A stretch of DNA of 64,000 bases from Bacteroidales bacterium (lineage in GTDB: Bacteria > Bacteroidota > Bacteroidia > Bacteroidales > F082). The stretch spans positions 203,696 to 267,695 of the forward strand of contig JANQGJ010000071.1 of NCBI GenBank assembly GCA_028277395.1. Direction: 5' to 3'. Below the pieces are notes generated by a model. It did no database searches. It was given only the letters and a program-made list of their open reading frames with translations, and was not told the origin of the DNA. Below, one piece after another: positions 35,569 through 46,115 of the stretch. Within the stretch, counting starts at the first letter, position 1. Each line of letters opens with the position of its first letter. The position numbers and the translations under genes were made by a program.

Positions 35569-37671
35569 ATGAATACAAGAATATTCCTGCTGACAATAAT
35601 TAGCATTATGATATCTGGTCAGTTATTTTCTGGTGAAGTGTCTTTGAAAAATGCAAAAGTGGTTGCCAACAACTTTTATTTTGAAAAGAATAGTAAGGTA
35701 TCGGATTTGGATTTTACTGACAATTATATTAGCAGTACTTATCCTGTTGAATTAAACTCTCAAAACGTTTTTTATTTTATTAACTATCGTGACGGAGGAT
35801 GGGTTGCTGTAAGTGCATCTGACGCAGTTATTCCTGTCATAGCGTATTCATTTGAAGGTTTTTATTCACCTGATTATGAGCCTGATAATTTCAAAATGTG
35901 GATTTCTCAGTATAAATCACAGATATTTGAGGCCATTGCTGATAATGAAATTCCTCCGTCTACAACATCAGATCTCTGGGCTCACTATCTATCAAAAGAT
36001 CAAAACGATTTTCTACAAAAACGAACCGGCAGAAGTGTTGAACCAATGATTAAATCTACATGGGACCAGGGACTTTTCTATAATGAAATGTGTCCTGATG
36101 ATCCGGGTGGTCCTGGTGGACATTGTTTAACAGGTTGTGTGCCAACCTGTATGGGCCAGATTTGTAATTATTTCAGATTTCCTCAGTCCGGAACAGGATC
36201 ATATTCTTATAGTTGTCCGCCCTATGGAGAATTATCTGCAGATTTCAGTCTTGCAGACTATAACTGGAATGAAATGGCAGGAAATCTAAACGATAATAAT
36301 CTTGAGACTGCTGAATTATTATTCCATCTTGGTGTATCTTGTGATATTGTTTATGGTCCTGATGGATCAGGCATGTATAATCATAAAGCAGCGTATGCTT
36401 TACGCACACATTTCAAGTACTCACCTGAAACCGAATATTTGTATCGTGATAGTACAAATCTGAACTGGGACAGTGTTATAATTGCACATCTGGATAGAAA
36501 GATTCCTTTGTATTATGCAGGATGGTCGGTTCCTAATATAAACGGGCATGCTTTTGTTTGTGATGGATATCAGGATGGTAATTATTTTCATTTCAACTGG
36601 GGATGGAGCGGATCTTATGATGGTTATTTTTACACAGGCAATCTGAATCCCGGAGGAAATAATTTTAACCTGGCCCAGGAACTGATTATTAACTGTTTTC
36701 CTGATACGGTAAATTACCAATATCCTCTGTATTGTACTGGTACCGATACTTTGCTATCAACTTTGGGTACAATTGATGATGGCAGCGGACCTGTTTATGA
36801 TTATATTAACGATCAGGAGTGTAGCTGGCTGATTTCACCTTCAGATTCTGTTAATTTTATTATTCTTGAGTTTCTTGATTTTAATACAATGCCGGGAGAT
36901 ACTTTATATGTTTATGATGGTGGTTCAATAAACTCTCCAATATTAGAGAAGATTTCCGGTAATAGTTTACCTGATAATATCAGTTCTTCTTCAGATGAAG
37001 TTTTCTTAAAGTTTGTTTCCAACTCTCAGGATGTATCAGAAGGCTGGTTAGTATCATATACAACAGATAAACCTGTGTTTTGTAGTAATAATCAGATATT
37101 TACCCAGTCTGGAAGCATATCTGATGGCAGCGGACCTGCAAATTATCAAAATCAAACAACATGTCTTTGGCTTATACAACCTGCTGACGGAGGAGAAATT
37201 ACGTTAAAATTCAATGATTTCGATACAGAAGCGGATCATGATTTTGTTACAGTATATGATGGTTCGGAAAAAATCGGTGAATTTTCGGGAAGTGAATTAC
37301 CGCCTGATGTTGTTGCGGTTAGTGGTGTAATGACAGTTGTATTTTCCACAAATTCCTCTATAACAGCACAGGGATGGTCAGCATCGTTTGAAACATCAAC
37401 TGTTGGGTTGGTTGATACAGATATTGAAGACGTTATAACCATTAATCCTAATCCTGCTGATAAATCAATAAATCTCAATGTGGTTTATCCTTATGAAGAG
37501 TTAACTATCAAAATGTACGACCTGTATGGTGAAAAGGTATATGAAAATACTATAAGGAATAATCGAATAATTGAGATAACAACCTCAGAATTAGCTTCCG
37601 GAATGTACATCCTGAATGTATCAGGTGGTGAAATATCAGCAACAAAGAAGGTAATCATTAAGCACCGGTAA
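35569..37671 (+). CDS. C10-family cysteine peptidase with two CUB domains and T9SS tail
   Basis: 700 residues. A signal peptide (about 1-21) is followed by a propeptide-like region (VAVSASDAVIPVIAYS), typical of the streptopain family. The catalytic domain has C190 in the TGCVPTCMGQ context and H327 in INGHAFVCDGY, followed by FHFNWGWSGSYDGYF. Two CUB-like domains follow (about residues 375-505 and 507-620), each with an SGP and a SGW/QGW strand. The T9SS type A tail starts at INPNPADKS and ends GMYILNVSGG. It is predicted to be an outer-surface or secreted protease that degrades extracellular protein. It may lie upstream of its own inhibitor, but none is seen nearby. Confidence 0.92.
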   Translation: MNTRIFLLTIISIMISGQLFSGEVSLKNAKVVANNFYFEKNSKVSDLDFTDNYISSTYPVELNSQNVFYFINYRDGGWVAVSASDAVIPVIAYSFEGFYSPDYEPDNFKMWISQYKSQIFEAIADNEIPPSTTSDLWAHYLSKDQNDFLQKRTGRSVEPMIKSTWDQGLFYNEMCPDDPGGPGGHCLTGCVPTCMGQICNYFRFPQSGTGSYSYSCPPYGELSADFSLADYNWNEMAGNLNDNNLETAELLFHLGVSCDIVYGPDGSGMYNHKAAYALRTHFKYSPETEYLYRDSTNLNWDSVIIAHLDRKIPLYYAGWSVPNINGHAFVCDGYQDGNYFHFNWGWSGSYDGYFYTGNLNPGGNNFNLAQELIINCFPDTVNYQYPLYCTGTDTLLSTLGTIDDGSGPVYDYINDQECSWLISPSDSVNFIILEFLDFNTMPGDTLYVYDGGSINSPILEKISGNSLPDNISSSSDEVFLKFVSNSQDVSEGWLVSYTTDKPVFCSNNQIFTQSGSISDGSGPANYQNQTTCLWLIQPADGGEITLKFNDFDTEADHDFVTVYDGSEKIGEFSGSELPPDVVAVSGVMTVVFSTNSSITAQGWSASFETSTVGLVDTDIEDVITINPNPADKSINLNVVYPYEELTIKMYDLYGEKVYENTIRNNRIIEITTSELASGMYILNVSGGEISATKKVIIKHR

Positions 37672-37720
37672 CGGCTTATTTGCAGATTACATTAATGCTA
37701 AAATTTTTGATTAAAGTATA

Positions 37721-38431
37721 TCAGAAATTTGGTTTTAGAGAATACCTTGTATAGAAATCTTCTATAACATCAACTGCTTCTTCAACTGTGTCAACAAGTT
37801 GAAATATTTCCATATCGGATTTACTTATATTACCTTCATTGAGCATTTTATCTTTTATCCAGTTAAAAAGTCCCGACCAGTAATCTTTATCTATGAGTAC
37901 AATTGGAAATTTCACAAGTTTATGAGTCTGAATTAAAGTTATAGCTTCAAACAATTCATCCATTGTCCCAAATCCTCCCGGTAATACGATATAACCCTGA
38001 GAGTATCTCATAAACATGAGTTTACGGGTAAAGAAATAATCGAACTGGATGAGTTTGTCTGGATCAATAAAACTATTTGCTTCCTGTTCGAAAGGCAGGT
38101 TGATATTCAATCCAACTGATTTACCTCCTGCAATATGTGCACCTTTGTTTGCAGCTTCCATTACACCGGGTCCTCCTCCTGTAATTATTCCAAATCCCTT
38201 CTTGGTAAGCAGATAAGCAACTTCTTCTGCCATATGGTAGCAATGATCACCGGATTGCGTACGTGCCGATCCGAATACAGCAACACATGGTCCTATTCGT
38301 GATAATGTTTCATAGCCATCAACTACTTCCGACATTATCTTAAATACTGACCATGAGTCGTTTGCCTTAATCTGGGTCCATGGTTTAGGTTTAAATTTAT
38401 TTTGTAACCGGTTAATTTCTTTCTTATTCAT
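37721..38431 (-). CDS. LOG-family protein (TIGR00730), possible nucleoside 5'-monophosphate phosphoribohydrolase
   Basis: 236 residues. Homologues of the Lonely-guy type release free cytokinin-like bases from nucleotides; others are annotated only as Rossmann-fold proteins. Diagnostic segments are VAVFGSARTQSGDH, ITGGGPGVMEAANKGA, and PGGFGTMDELFEA with the conserved PGGxGTxxE. The gene is 10 bases after the uvrA stop, so it belongs to the same operon as transglycosylase and UvrA. Confidence 0.88.
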   Translation of the reverse strand: MNKKEINRLQNKFKPKPWTQIKANDSWSVFKIMSEVVDGYETLSRIGPCVAVFGSARTQSGDHCYHMAEEVAYLLTKKGFGIITGGGPGVMEAANKGAHIAGGKSVGLNINLPFEQEANSFIDPDKLIQFDYFFTRKLMFMRYSQGYIVLPGGFGTMDELFEAITLIQTHKLVKFPIVLIDKDYWSGLFNWIKDKMLNEGNISKSDMEIFQLVDTVEEAVDVIEDFYTRYSLKPNF

Positions 38432-38441
38432 AAAGTAGTTA

Positions 38442-41288
38442 TTAATTATTTTCCAATTCGTTTTTGATAAATGGAGCCGTTTTACTTAGTTTAACGTTAC
38501 AAACCTCCTCAGGAGTACCTGAGCAAATAATTTTTCCGCCATTTTCTCCTCCTTCCGGCCCGAGATCAATTATATGATCTGCAACTTTGATAACTTCCAT
38601 ATTGTGTTCGATTATTATTATGGTATTACCTTTATCAACGAGTTTATTGATAACACCAAGTAATACTTTAACATCTTCAAAATGAAGACCTGTCGTCGGT
38701 TCATCAAGTATATATAATGTATTGCCGGTATCTTTTTTGGATAATTCTGCGGCAAGCTTTACTCGTTGAGCTTCTCCTCCCGAAATAGTAGTTGAGGATT
38801 GTCCAAGAGTGAGATATCCCAGACCGACATCCTGAAGTGCCTTAAGTTTATTAACAATGAAATGTATACTTTCGAAAAAATCAATTGCCTGATTTATAGT
38901 CATATTCAGTACATCATTGATTGATTTACCCTTATATCTTACTTCAAGAGTCTCCCTGTTATATCTTTTTCCCTGGCAATCATTACAGTGGATATAAACA
39001 TCTGGTAGAAAATTCATTTCTATAGTCTGCATTCCTGCACCCTTGCATGTTTCACATCTTCCGCCTTTTACATTGAATGAAAAACGTCCGGGTTTATATC
39101 CTCTTATTTTTGATTCGGTAAGACTACCATATAATTTACGGATTTCATCAAAAACTTTGGTGTAAGTTGCCGGATTTGAGCGTGGAGTTCTTCCAATCGG
39201 GGATTGGTCAATCTCAATTACTTTATCAATATTTGAAATGCCATCAATTGATTTGTAGGGCAGAGGTTTCTTTAATGAACGATAAAAATGGTTGCTTAAA
39301 ATAGGGTAGAGGGTGTTGTTAATTAACGATGATTTACCGCTTCCGGAAACACCGGTAACACAAATAAGTTTACCAAGCGGAAATGATACATCTACATTTT
39401 TTAAGTTGTTACCATTGGCACCTTTAAGGGTTAAACTCTTTAAATTTCCCTTTCTTCTTGTATCGGGTATTTCAATTCGTTTGGTGCCATTTAAGTAAGC
39501 TGCGGTAATTGTTCCGTTATTTTTAATTGTATCGGAATCACCTTCAGCAACTATTTCACCACCATGGCGACCTGCACCCGGCCCAATATCAATTATGTGA
39601 TCGGCTGAGAGAATAGTATCTTTATCATGTTCAACAACAATAACGGAATTACCAATATCTCTCAGGTCTTTAAGTGCGTCAATTAACTTAAGGTTATCAC
39701 TTTGGTGCAAACCTATGCTTGGTTCATCAAGTATATATAAAACTCCTGTTAATTTTGAACCTATTTGTGTTGCAAGTCTTATTCTCTGTGATTCTCCACC
39801 TGATAAACTTCGTGACGGTCTGAACAGATTAAGATACCCTATCCCCACATCAAGCAGAAAATCAAGTCGGGTTTTTATCTCCCGTAATATTTCGTGAGCA
39901 ATTATTCTCTGATTCTCATCCATCGAATCCTCTGCTGTATCAAGCCAGATACGCAGTTTGGAAATATCCATTTGAGAAAGGTCAGCGATATTTTTACCAT
40001 CAAACAGGAAGTGCAGGGATTCTTTTTTTAACCTGGAACCATTGCATTCGCTGCAAATATTTTTATCCATAAAAGCATCAGCCCACCGTTTTGATGTTTG
40101 TGATGAATTCTCCTTCCCATAATTTTCAATGTATTGAATTAATCCTTCAAATGAAAGGGTATATGATGAAGTAATACCCAGATATTCTTTTTTAACCTCG
40201 AAAGTTTGATTAGAACCATGAAGAATGGTTTCGAGAGCTTCATCAGATATTTCACCAACAGGAGTTGACATGGTGAATCCGTATTTGAGTCCGATTGCCT
40301 CAATCTGATTAAATACCCAGTTATTTTTGTATTCTCCCAATGGAGCTATACCTCCTCTTTTAATACTTAAAGTAGGATCTGGTATTATCTTCTTTAGATC
40401 AACTTCTTTCGTATATCCAAGTCCGCTGCACTTTTCACAGGCTCCATATGGCGAATTAAATGAAAAGGTATTTGGTTCAGGTTCATCGTAGGATAACCCT
40501 GTAGAAGGGCACATTAGCTTGCTGCTATAATGTTTCAAATTACCGTTTTCTTCATCAATTATCATTAATGATCCTTTACCATGTTGTAATGCGGATTTAA
40601 CAGTTCGCATTACTCTGTCATTATCGGTTGATCTAACCTGTAGTCTGTCAATAACAAGTTCAATATCATGCACTTTGTATCGATCAAGTTGCAAACCAAA
40701 TGATATCTCACGTATTTCATTATCAATCCTTACCTTTAGGAATCCCTGCTGTCTGATATGTTCAAATAATTCCCTGTAATGTCCTTTTCTGCGTTTAATA
40801 AGTGGAGCAAGTACAGTTATTTTTTTGTCTTTAAAATCATTAATGATCAGATCAGATATTTGGTTTTCAGAGTACTGAACCATCTCTTCCATGGTTTCAT
40901 AAGAGTAGGCCCTGGATGCTCGTGCATAAAGAAGCCTTAAAAAATCATATACTTCGGTAATTGTACCAACTGTTGATCTGGGATTTTTATTTACAGATTT
41001 TTGTTCAATTGAGATAACAGGGCTTAATCCTGATATCTTATCCACATCAGGACGTTCCATATTACCAATGAACTGCCTTGCATATGCAGAGAATGTCTCC
41101 ATGTACCTTCTTTGCCCTTCTGCATATATTGTATCGAATGCCAGTGATGATTTCCCACTTCCGCTTAAACCTGTAATTACTACCAACTTGTTCCGTGGGA
41201 TGTTAACATCGATGTTTTTAAGATTATGAACACGTGTTCCCTGGACTTCAAGCATTTCGTCCTCTCTATTATTTTTGTTCGTTGCCAT
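38442..41288 (-). CDS. uvrA: Excinuclease ABC subunit A
   Basis: 948 residues, normal length. UvrA recognises DNA damage in nucleotide-excision repair. Two ABC ATPase domains are present: Walker [15 protein letters not shown] near residue 40 and [14 protein letters not shown] near 640. Signature motifs are [13 protein letters not shown] and [13 protein letters not shown]. Zinc-finger pairs are [10 protein letters not shown] and CETCKGAGM, with CNDCQGKRY following. Ten bases separate it from the LOG gene and nine from the transglycosylase gene. Confidence 0.97.
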   Translation of the reverse strand: MATNKNNREDEMLEVQGTRVHNLKNIDVNIPRNKLVVITGLSGSGKSSLAFDTIYAEGQRRYMETFSAYARQFIGNMERPDVDKISGLSPVISIEQKSVNKNPRSTVGTITEVYDFLRLLYARASRAYSYETMEEMVQYSENQISDLIINDFKDKKITVLAPLIKRRKGHYRELFEHIRQQGFLKVRIDNEIREISFGLQLDRYKVHDIELVIDRLQVRSTDNDRVMRTVKSALQHGKGSLMIIDEENGNLKHYSSKLMCPSTGLSYDEPEPNTFSFNSPYGACEKCSGLGYTKEVDLKKIIPDPTLSIKRGGIAPLGEYKNNWVFNQIEAIGLKYGFTMSTPVGEISDEALETILHGSNQTFEVKKEYLGITSSYTLSFEGLIQYIENYGKENSSQTSKRWADAFMDKNICSECNGSRLKKESLHFLFDGKNIADLSQMDISKLRIWLDTAEDSMDENQRIIAHEILREIKTRLDFLLDVGIGYLNLFRPSRSLSGGESQRIRLATQIGSKLTGVLYILDEPSIGLHQSDNLKLIDALKDLRDIGNSVIVVEHDKDTILSADHIIDIGPGAGRHGGEIVAEGDSDTIKNNGTITAAYLNGTKRIEIPDTRRKGNLKSLTLKGANGNNLKNVDVSFPLGKLICVTGVSGSGKSSLINNTLYPILSNHFYRSLKKPLPYKSIDGISNIDKVIEIDQSPIGRTPRSNPATYTKVFDEIRKLYGSLTESKIRGYKPGRFSFNVKGGRCETCKGAGMQTIEMNFLPDVYIHCNDCQGKRYNRETLEVRYKGKSINDVLNMTINQAIDFFESIHFIVNKLKALQDVGLGYLTLGQSSTTISGGEAQRVKLAAELSKKDTGNTLYILDEPTTGLHFEDVKVLLGVINKLVDKGNTIIIIEHNMEVIKVADHIIDLGPEGGENGGKIICSGTPEEVCNVKLSKTAPFIKNELENN

Positions 41289-41297
41289 TAGTAGTGG

Positions 41298-42263
41298 TTA
41301 GTTTTTGTGATTGATACCATTCTCTTTCAGAATAAGGGACTCATGAGTCAGATTGAACGGAGGATTTGGGATTGTTACAATATATTTCTTTTTTTTCTTG
41401 ATTTTGAGGTAGTTTTGACGAAGCCAAGGATTGAAATACTTGAGAACTTTATAACTAATCCCTTCGGATTTTGCAAAATCAGCAAAATCGTCAATACTTT
41501 CATCAATAGTAACTTTACGGGTTGTAAATTCCGGATAAATATCATCAGGATGGATATAAAATCCAAAAGTCTCAGGGTTTTCATAAATAATTTTCATGGC
41601 AACAATCCGGTAAATATATCTTGAGGTTTCATCGGATAATAACATATCATAGAATGAACCGGATTTCTGACGACTCAACTGCTTGGATATCCTTCTGTTT
41701 CCGGCATTGTAAGCAGCTGCAACAAGTGTCCAGTTACCAAATTTTTCATAGCTTTTCAGAAAGTACCTACAAGCAGCTTCAGTGGCCTTTTCAACGTGAT
41801 ATCTTTCATCAACTTCCTTGGTTACTTCCAATCCAAAATCTTTTGCCGTACCCTTAAGAAACTGCCAGTATCCAACAGCTCCTGCCGGAGAGGTAACATT
41901 TGATAATCCGCTTTCAATAACTGCAAGGTATTTGAAGTCAGAAGGAATACCATGCGATTGTAGAATAGAATCAAACAAAGGAAACCATCTTTTGGATTTT
42001 TTGATTATTTGCAGGGTGGATGAGTGCCAATAAGTATTTACCGACAACTCCTTGTCCAGAGCTTCTCTGACATAAAAAATATCCAGAGGAACTTCTTCAC
42101 CGGCAAAATAAAGTGTATCGGGTATGGGAACAGAAACAATCTTGTAATACTGCTCATTAGTGCCAGGTAATTGTACTTTTTTTCTGTTTAGTAAACTATC
42201 AAAGCCAAAAATCAGTAAGACAATGATAATTATAGTTAAGATTAGTGAAATAATTCGATTCAT
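41298..42263 (-). CDS. Lytic murein transglycosylase (MltD-like SLT domain)
   Basis: 321 residues. An N-terminal membrane helix (about 4-21) anchors it, and the SLT domain spans about 100-240. The catalytic glutamate lies in LAVIESGLSN, followed by PAGAVGYWQFLKGTA and AAYNAGNRR. It cleaves peptidoglycan, forming 1,6-anhydro ends, during wall remodelling. The C-terminal 70 residues (VLKYFNPWLR, then KKKKYIVTIP) look like a single LysM-like element. The gene leads the uvrA operon. Confidence 0.9.
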   Translation of the reverse strand: MNRIISLILTIIIIVLLIFGFDSLLNRKKVQLPGTNEQYYKIVSVPIPDTLYFAGEEVPLDIFYVREALDKELSVNTYWHSSTLQIIKKSKRWFPLFDSILQSHGIPSDFKYLAVIESGLSNVTSPAGAVGYWQFLKGTAKDFGLEVTKEVDERYHVEKATEAACRYFLKSYEKFGNWTLVAAAYNAGNRRISKQLSRQKSGSFYDMLLSDETSRYIYRIVAMKIIYENPETFGFYIHPDDIYPEFTTRKVTIDESIDDFADFAKSEGISYKVLKYFNPWLRQNYLKIKKKKKYIVTIPNPPFNLTHESLILKENGINHKN

Positions 42264-42367
42264 TCTGATATTTTCTAAATTCCTGTAAAAACATAACTTA
42301 GGAATAATACTCCAATAATTGTATTATAGTCGGGAGATACTGGAAATCGCGATTTATGTAATGAAAA

Positions 42368-42910
42368 TTAAAAAGGGCTTACAAAATCCTTAAATAATGG
42401 TCCAACCTTATCTTTTTCAGAAAGTATTGGTGAATCAACCTGCCAGTCTATGTTTAGATCAGGGTCATTCCAGATTAAACTTCCTTCAGATTCTTTGTTA
42501 TAAACATTAGTGCATTTGTAGAAGAAAACTGTATTGTCCTCAAGTGTTGCAAAACCGTGTGCAAAACCGGGAGGTATCCAGTACATCCATTTATTGTCGT
42601 GGTTTAGTTCAACTGATGCCCATTTCCCATAAGTAGGGGAGTTCTTTCTAAGATCCACGGCAACATCAAGAACTGCTCCTCTCATCACTCTCACAAGTTT
42701 TCCCTGATCATAAGGAGGTTTCTGAAAATGTAACCCTCTGAGGACACCTTTTGCAGATTTTGATTCGTTATCCTGAACAAAATTTTGATCAATTCCACAT
42801 TTTGCAAATGCATTCTTACTATAAGATTCAAAAAAATAACCACGGTCATCTTCAAACACGATTGGCTTAACTATGTATAAGTCAGGTATTTCCGTTTTAA
42901 TGATTTTCAT
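42368..42910 (-). CDS. rfbC: dTDP-4-dehydrorhamnose 3,5-epimerase
   Basis: 180 residues. It makes dTDP-4-keto-L-rhamnose for surface polysaccharides. The cupin fold is marked by GYFFESYSKNAF, QDNESKSAKGVLRGLHFQ with catalytic H in LRGLHFQ, LVRVMRGAVLDVAVDLR, and WIPPGFAHGF. The other rml genes are not adjacent, so the pathway is split on this chromosome. Length is normal. Confidence 0.95.
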   Translation of the reverse strand: MKIIKTEIPDLYIVKPIVFEDDRGYFFESYSKNAFAKCGIDQNFVQDNESKSAKGVLRGLHFQKPPYDQGKLVRVMRGAVLDVAVDLRKNSPTYGKWASVELNHDNKWMYWIPPGFAHGFATLEDNTVFFYKCTNVYNKESEGSLIWNDPDLNIDWQVDSPILSEKDKVGPLFKDFVSPF

Positions 42911-43055
42911 TATCTTGTGCTATAATACAACCTGTAAAGATAGTATTTTTACTATGAACTGAGAATGAGACCACCAAATTCTAAAGTTAATCTTCACGAA
43001 GAAAATAAAGATAGATTAACATATGATACGTAATATTCATATAATATTAAAGTTA

Positions 43056-43063
43056 TAGATTTG
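43056..43063 (+). promoter_or_regulatory. -7 box (TAGATTTG) of DUF4159 gene
   Basis: TAGATTTG matches TAnnTTTG and ends 14 bases before the ATG at 43078. The upstream 19-base position shows ATAT instead of TTTG, so it is only half supported. Confidence 0.45.
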
Positions 43064-43077
43064 TAGAAAAAATATCT

Positions 43078-43728
43078 ATGATTAGATTACTGGTTGTATA
43101 TTGTTTGGTACTGATGTCTTATTTCTCAGTAGCTCAGGAGTTAAAGATAGCAATCTTAAAATATGATGGTGGCGGTGACTGGTATTCAAATCCGACATCT
43201 GTACCTAATCTTGTTAAGTTTTGCAATAAAAATCTAAAAACGGATATAAGTATTGATATACCTGCCGTAAACATTGCAAGCATTGAGTTGTTTAGTTATC
43301 CGTTTGTCCATCTCACAGGCCATGGAAATATAATACTAAATCCTGAAGAGGCAGAGAATCTTAGAGAGTACTTAATGTCGGGAGGATTTCTGCATATTAG
43401 TGACAATTACGGTCTGGATAAATATATCAGACGGGAAATGAAGAAGGTATTTCCTGGAATTGATTTTATTGAACTGCCTGCTAGTCATCCGATATATCAT
43501 CAGAAATATAGTTTTAAGAACGGATTGCCCAAAATTCATGAACATGATGATAAAGATCCCCAGGGATTTGGATTGATATATGAAGGGCGTCTTGTTTGTT
43601 TCTATGATTATGAATGTGATTTGGGAGATGGCTGGGAAGATCCGGATGTTCATAATGACTCTGAAATTAAAAGAAACGAAGCACTTAAAATGGGTGCCAA
43701 TATTGTTCAGTTTGCATTTGAACAATGA
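43078..43728 (+). CDS. Secreted DUF4159 protein
   Basis: 216 residues. A signal peptide (LLVVYCLVLMSYFSVAQ) precedes a flavodoxin/GAT-like alpha-beta domain known as DUF4159. Its ILKYDGGGDWYSNPTSVPNL opening (described here in two parts), HLTGHGNI, and the EYLMSGGFLHISDNYG segment are typical. The function of the family is unknown; it is often near von Willebrand-type MoxR gene clusters, but here it is alone. It is followed by a TlpA-like gene 118 bases downstream. Confidence 0.8.
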   Translation: MIRLLVVYCLVLMSYFSVAQELKIAILKYDGGGDWYSNPTSVPNLVKFCNKNLKTDISIDIPAVNIASIELFSYPFVHLTGHGNIILNPEEAENLREYLMSGGFLHISDNYGLDKYIRREMKKVFPGIDFIELPASHPIYHQKYSFKNGLPKIHEHDDKDPQGFGLIYEGRLVCFYDYECDLGDGWEDPDVHNDSEIKRNEALKMGANIVQFAFEQ

Positions 43729-43818
43729 TATTGTAAGGTAATTGAATATGATACGTCAGTTTAGTTAATAATTAACAGTTTTTAGTTATTTTGATTTTAA
43801 AACTTTAGAAAACAATTT

Positions 43819-43826
43819 TATTTTTG
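43819..43826 (+). promoter_or_regulatory. -7 box (TATTTTTG) of TlpA-like gene
   Basis: TATTTTTG matches TAnnTTTG and ends 20 bases before the ATG at 43847. A TTTG at 43790-43793 is 25 bases away, longer than the usual 19. Confidence 0.4.
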
Positions 43827-43846
43827 CGAACATTAAATAAAAGATC

Positions 43847-44365
43847 ATGAATTTTATTAAGACAATAATCCTTTCAACGATACTACTTCTATCAATTTCT
43901 GCATTTGCACAAAGCAATAAGTTAAAAGAAACTCTACCTGATGGCAACAGAATGATAAACCTTCAGGATCCTGAATTTGCAGATACATCATTTGAAGATA
44001 TTCTGGAATTATACAAAGGTAAAGTTGTTTATCTTGATTTTTGGGCAAGCTGGTGCCGTCCTTGCAAGAATGAGATGCCTTATTCTGCCAGGATCAAAGA
44101 GCAGTTTAAAGATAAGGATGTTGTTTTTGTGTATATATCTTCAGATCGTAATAAAAGTGCGTGGCAAAACGGTGTTACACAATTAAATATTAAAGGTGAA
44201 AACTACCTGACCAGTGCAAAAGTCTGGAAAGAATATAATGCATTGTTTGATGTTAAGTATATTCCTCGTTATATCCTTATTGATAAAGAAGGTAATGTGG
44301 TAGATCCAAATGCAAAACGTCCAAGTAACCCCGCAATTGTAACAGATATTGAAAACCTGTTGTAA
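43847..44365 (+). CDS. TlpA/ResA-like thiol-disulfide oxidoreductase
   Basis: 172 residues. A signal peptide (about 1-22, ending SAFAQ) exports it to the periplasm. The thioredoxin fold follows with the active-site pair in FWASWCRPCKNEMP and a cis-proline region KYIPRYILIDKEG. It probably reduces disulfides in periplasmic proteins, for example apocytochromes. Such cytochromes are abundant in the act operon, though that link is inference. It has no membrane anchor beyond the signal peptide. Confidence 0.88.
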   Translation: MNFIKTIILSTILLLSISAFAQSNKLKETLPDGNRMINLQDPEFADTSFEDILELYKGKVVYLDFWASWCRPCKNEMPYSARIKEQFKDKDVVFVYISSDRNKSAWQNGVTQLNIKGENYLTSAKVWKEYNALFDVKYIPRYILIDKEGNVVDPNAKRPSNPAIVTDIENLL

Positions 44366-44402
44366 TAGTTTAGATTAAGTATTCAGACGGAGACAGCTAA
44401 AT

Positions 44403-46040
44403 TTAAGCGTAAATAAAGCGTTTAATCTTTTTTGTTGCAGTTTTCTGAAATTCTTCGTGCATAGTTTCAACCAGTTGAATTTTTGAGAACTTATTCACTT
44501 TTTCATTTACATATTCACGAAGTTCTTTTTTTAGTTCCTCACATTTTTCATCAACAAAATGCGAAACTTCTTCTTTGATATGTTTATAATGCTGTTCAAT
44601 TTCTTCATGGTTGAAATGAACCAGAGCGACAAGTTTACCTTTTTGTTGGATAACTAAGGATTCAGCAACATGTTTAAAATTATTTATTATTGACTCTATA
44701 TCTTCAGGGAAAATATTTTCACCGCTGGCACCAATTATTACATTTTTGCTCCGTCCCCTGATATACAGGTATTTACTTTCGTCGAAGAGACCAAGGTCAC
44801 CGGTTTTGAACCAACCATCTTTCGTAATAACTTCTTTTGTTAATTCAGGCTCCTTGTAATACCCGAGCATTACATTTGGCCCTTTTGCCCATATTTCCCC
44901 TTCGCCAGTAAATTTTCCTGCATGATCAATCTTAAGTGTAACACCTTCCAGAACTGGTCCTGTAGATTGAAGCCTGGTTTTCCCAGGGGCAACACCCGCG
45001 AGCAATGGAGAGGTTTCGGTTAGCCCGTAACCAATTGCATAAGGAAACTTTGACTCAATCAGAAATTTCTCTACCTCTTTATTTAATTTTGCTCCTCCAA
45101 TACCAAAAAACTTCAGTTCACCACCAAATGTTCTCAGTAACTTCTTTCCTGCAAGCTGGTTAAGTTTCTTCCGTATAAAAGGAACTTTGTAGAGTAATTT
45201 AGTTGTCCTTTTTTCATTAAATGCGGGTAATACCTTGTTTCTGTAAATCTTTTCAATAATTAATGGTACAGTCAGCATTATTGTTGGTCTGACAATCTTC
45301 AAAGCAGGTAGCAGTACTGTAGGGGTAGGTGCTTTTTTCAGATAATAAACACATGCTCCTCCAAACATTGGCAATATCATTCCCAATGTGTTTTCATAAG
45401 TGTGAGACAGCGGTAAAACTGAAAGAAACCTGTCCGTGCTGTTAACTGGCTGTACGGTTCGGCTTTTATCAGCTGTGAAACAAATATTCTTATGGGTTAA
45501 CATAACACCCTTTGACTTACCTGTTGTACCTGATGTATATATAATTGAAGCCAGATCATTTTCATGTACAACATGCTTTTTACGCGGCTCATCATCTTCA
45601 TTGAAAGTAATCTCACTATCGCTTCTGAAGGAACTGAAATCATGAATATTGATTATTAAATCAGGAGCAACATCAGATTCAACTACTTTTTTGTACAATA
45701 ACTCTGATACAAACAATGCTTTCATATCGCTATGATCTATCACATTACTTATTTCAGTTAAACTAAAGTCGGGAAGCATAGGTACAACAACTGCTCCCAT
45801 TGAAGTAATAGCGAAATAGGTAATTCCCCAGTTAGGCATATTTGCACTTAACAATCCAACTTTATCTCCTTTTTCGATTCCCGATCGTTCCAATAAACTG
45901 ATCAAAGCGTCAACTTTGTCATTAACATTGGAATATGTAACTGGTTCTTCACCAACATATGCATATGCTGGTCTGTCAGGATAGTTTTCTACAGCGTATT
46001 TGAGTAAAGAAGGAAAAGTAGTGATGGTGGAATTATTCAT
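44403..46040 (-). CDS. Long-chain fatty acid-CoA ligase (AMP-forming)
   Basis: 545 residues from the ATG at 46040, preferred to a longer in-frame start at 46064. The AMP-binding motif IIYTSGTTGKSKGVMLTH is visible, along with GYGLTETSPLLAGV and the WFKTGDLGLFDESKYLYIRGR hinge segments. The C-terminal domain keeps the TATKKIKRF end with the catalytic lysine region. It activates fatty acids to acyl-CoA; the chain length is not certain. Its order on the strand is after the purine phosphorylase gene, with 75 bases between. Confidence 0.9.
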   Translation of the reverse strand: MNNSTITTFPSLLKYAVENYPDRPAYAYVGEEPVTYSNVNDKVDALISLLERSGIEKGDKVGLLSANMPNWGITYFAITSMGAVVVPMLPDFSLTEISNVIDHSDMKALFVSELLYKKVVESDVAPDLIINIHDFSSFRSDSEITFNEDDEPRKKHVVHENDLASIIYTSGTTGKSKGVMLTHKNICFTADKSRTVQPVNSTDRFLSVLPLSHTYENTLGMILPMFGGACVYYLKKAPTPTVLLPALKIVRPTIMLTVPLIIEKIYRNKVLPAFNEKRTTKLLYKVPFIRKKLNQLAGKKLLRTFGGELKFFGIGGAKLNKEVEKFLIESKFPYAIGYGLTETSPLLAGVAPGKTRLQSTGPVLEGVTLKIDHAGKFTGEGEIWAKGPNVMLGYYKEPELTKEVITKDGWFKTGDLGLFDESKYLYIRGRSKNVIIGASGENIFPEDIESIINNFKHVAESLVIQQKGKLVALVHFNHEEIEQHYKHIKEEVSHFVDEKCEELKKELREYVNEKVNKFSKIQLVETMHEEFQKTATKKIKRFIYA

Positions 46041-46115
46041 TATGTCGTTTTTGAAAGTCTGCAAAGATAAAATAATTTGTGTTGGTTGTCAGGTAATTAT
46101 CTTATAACTATGTGA

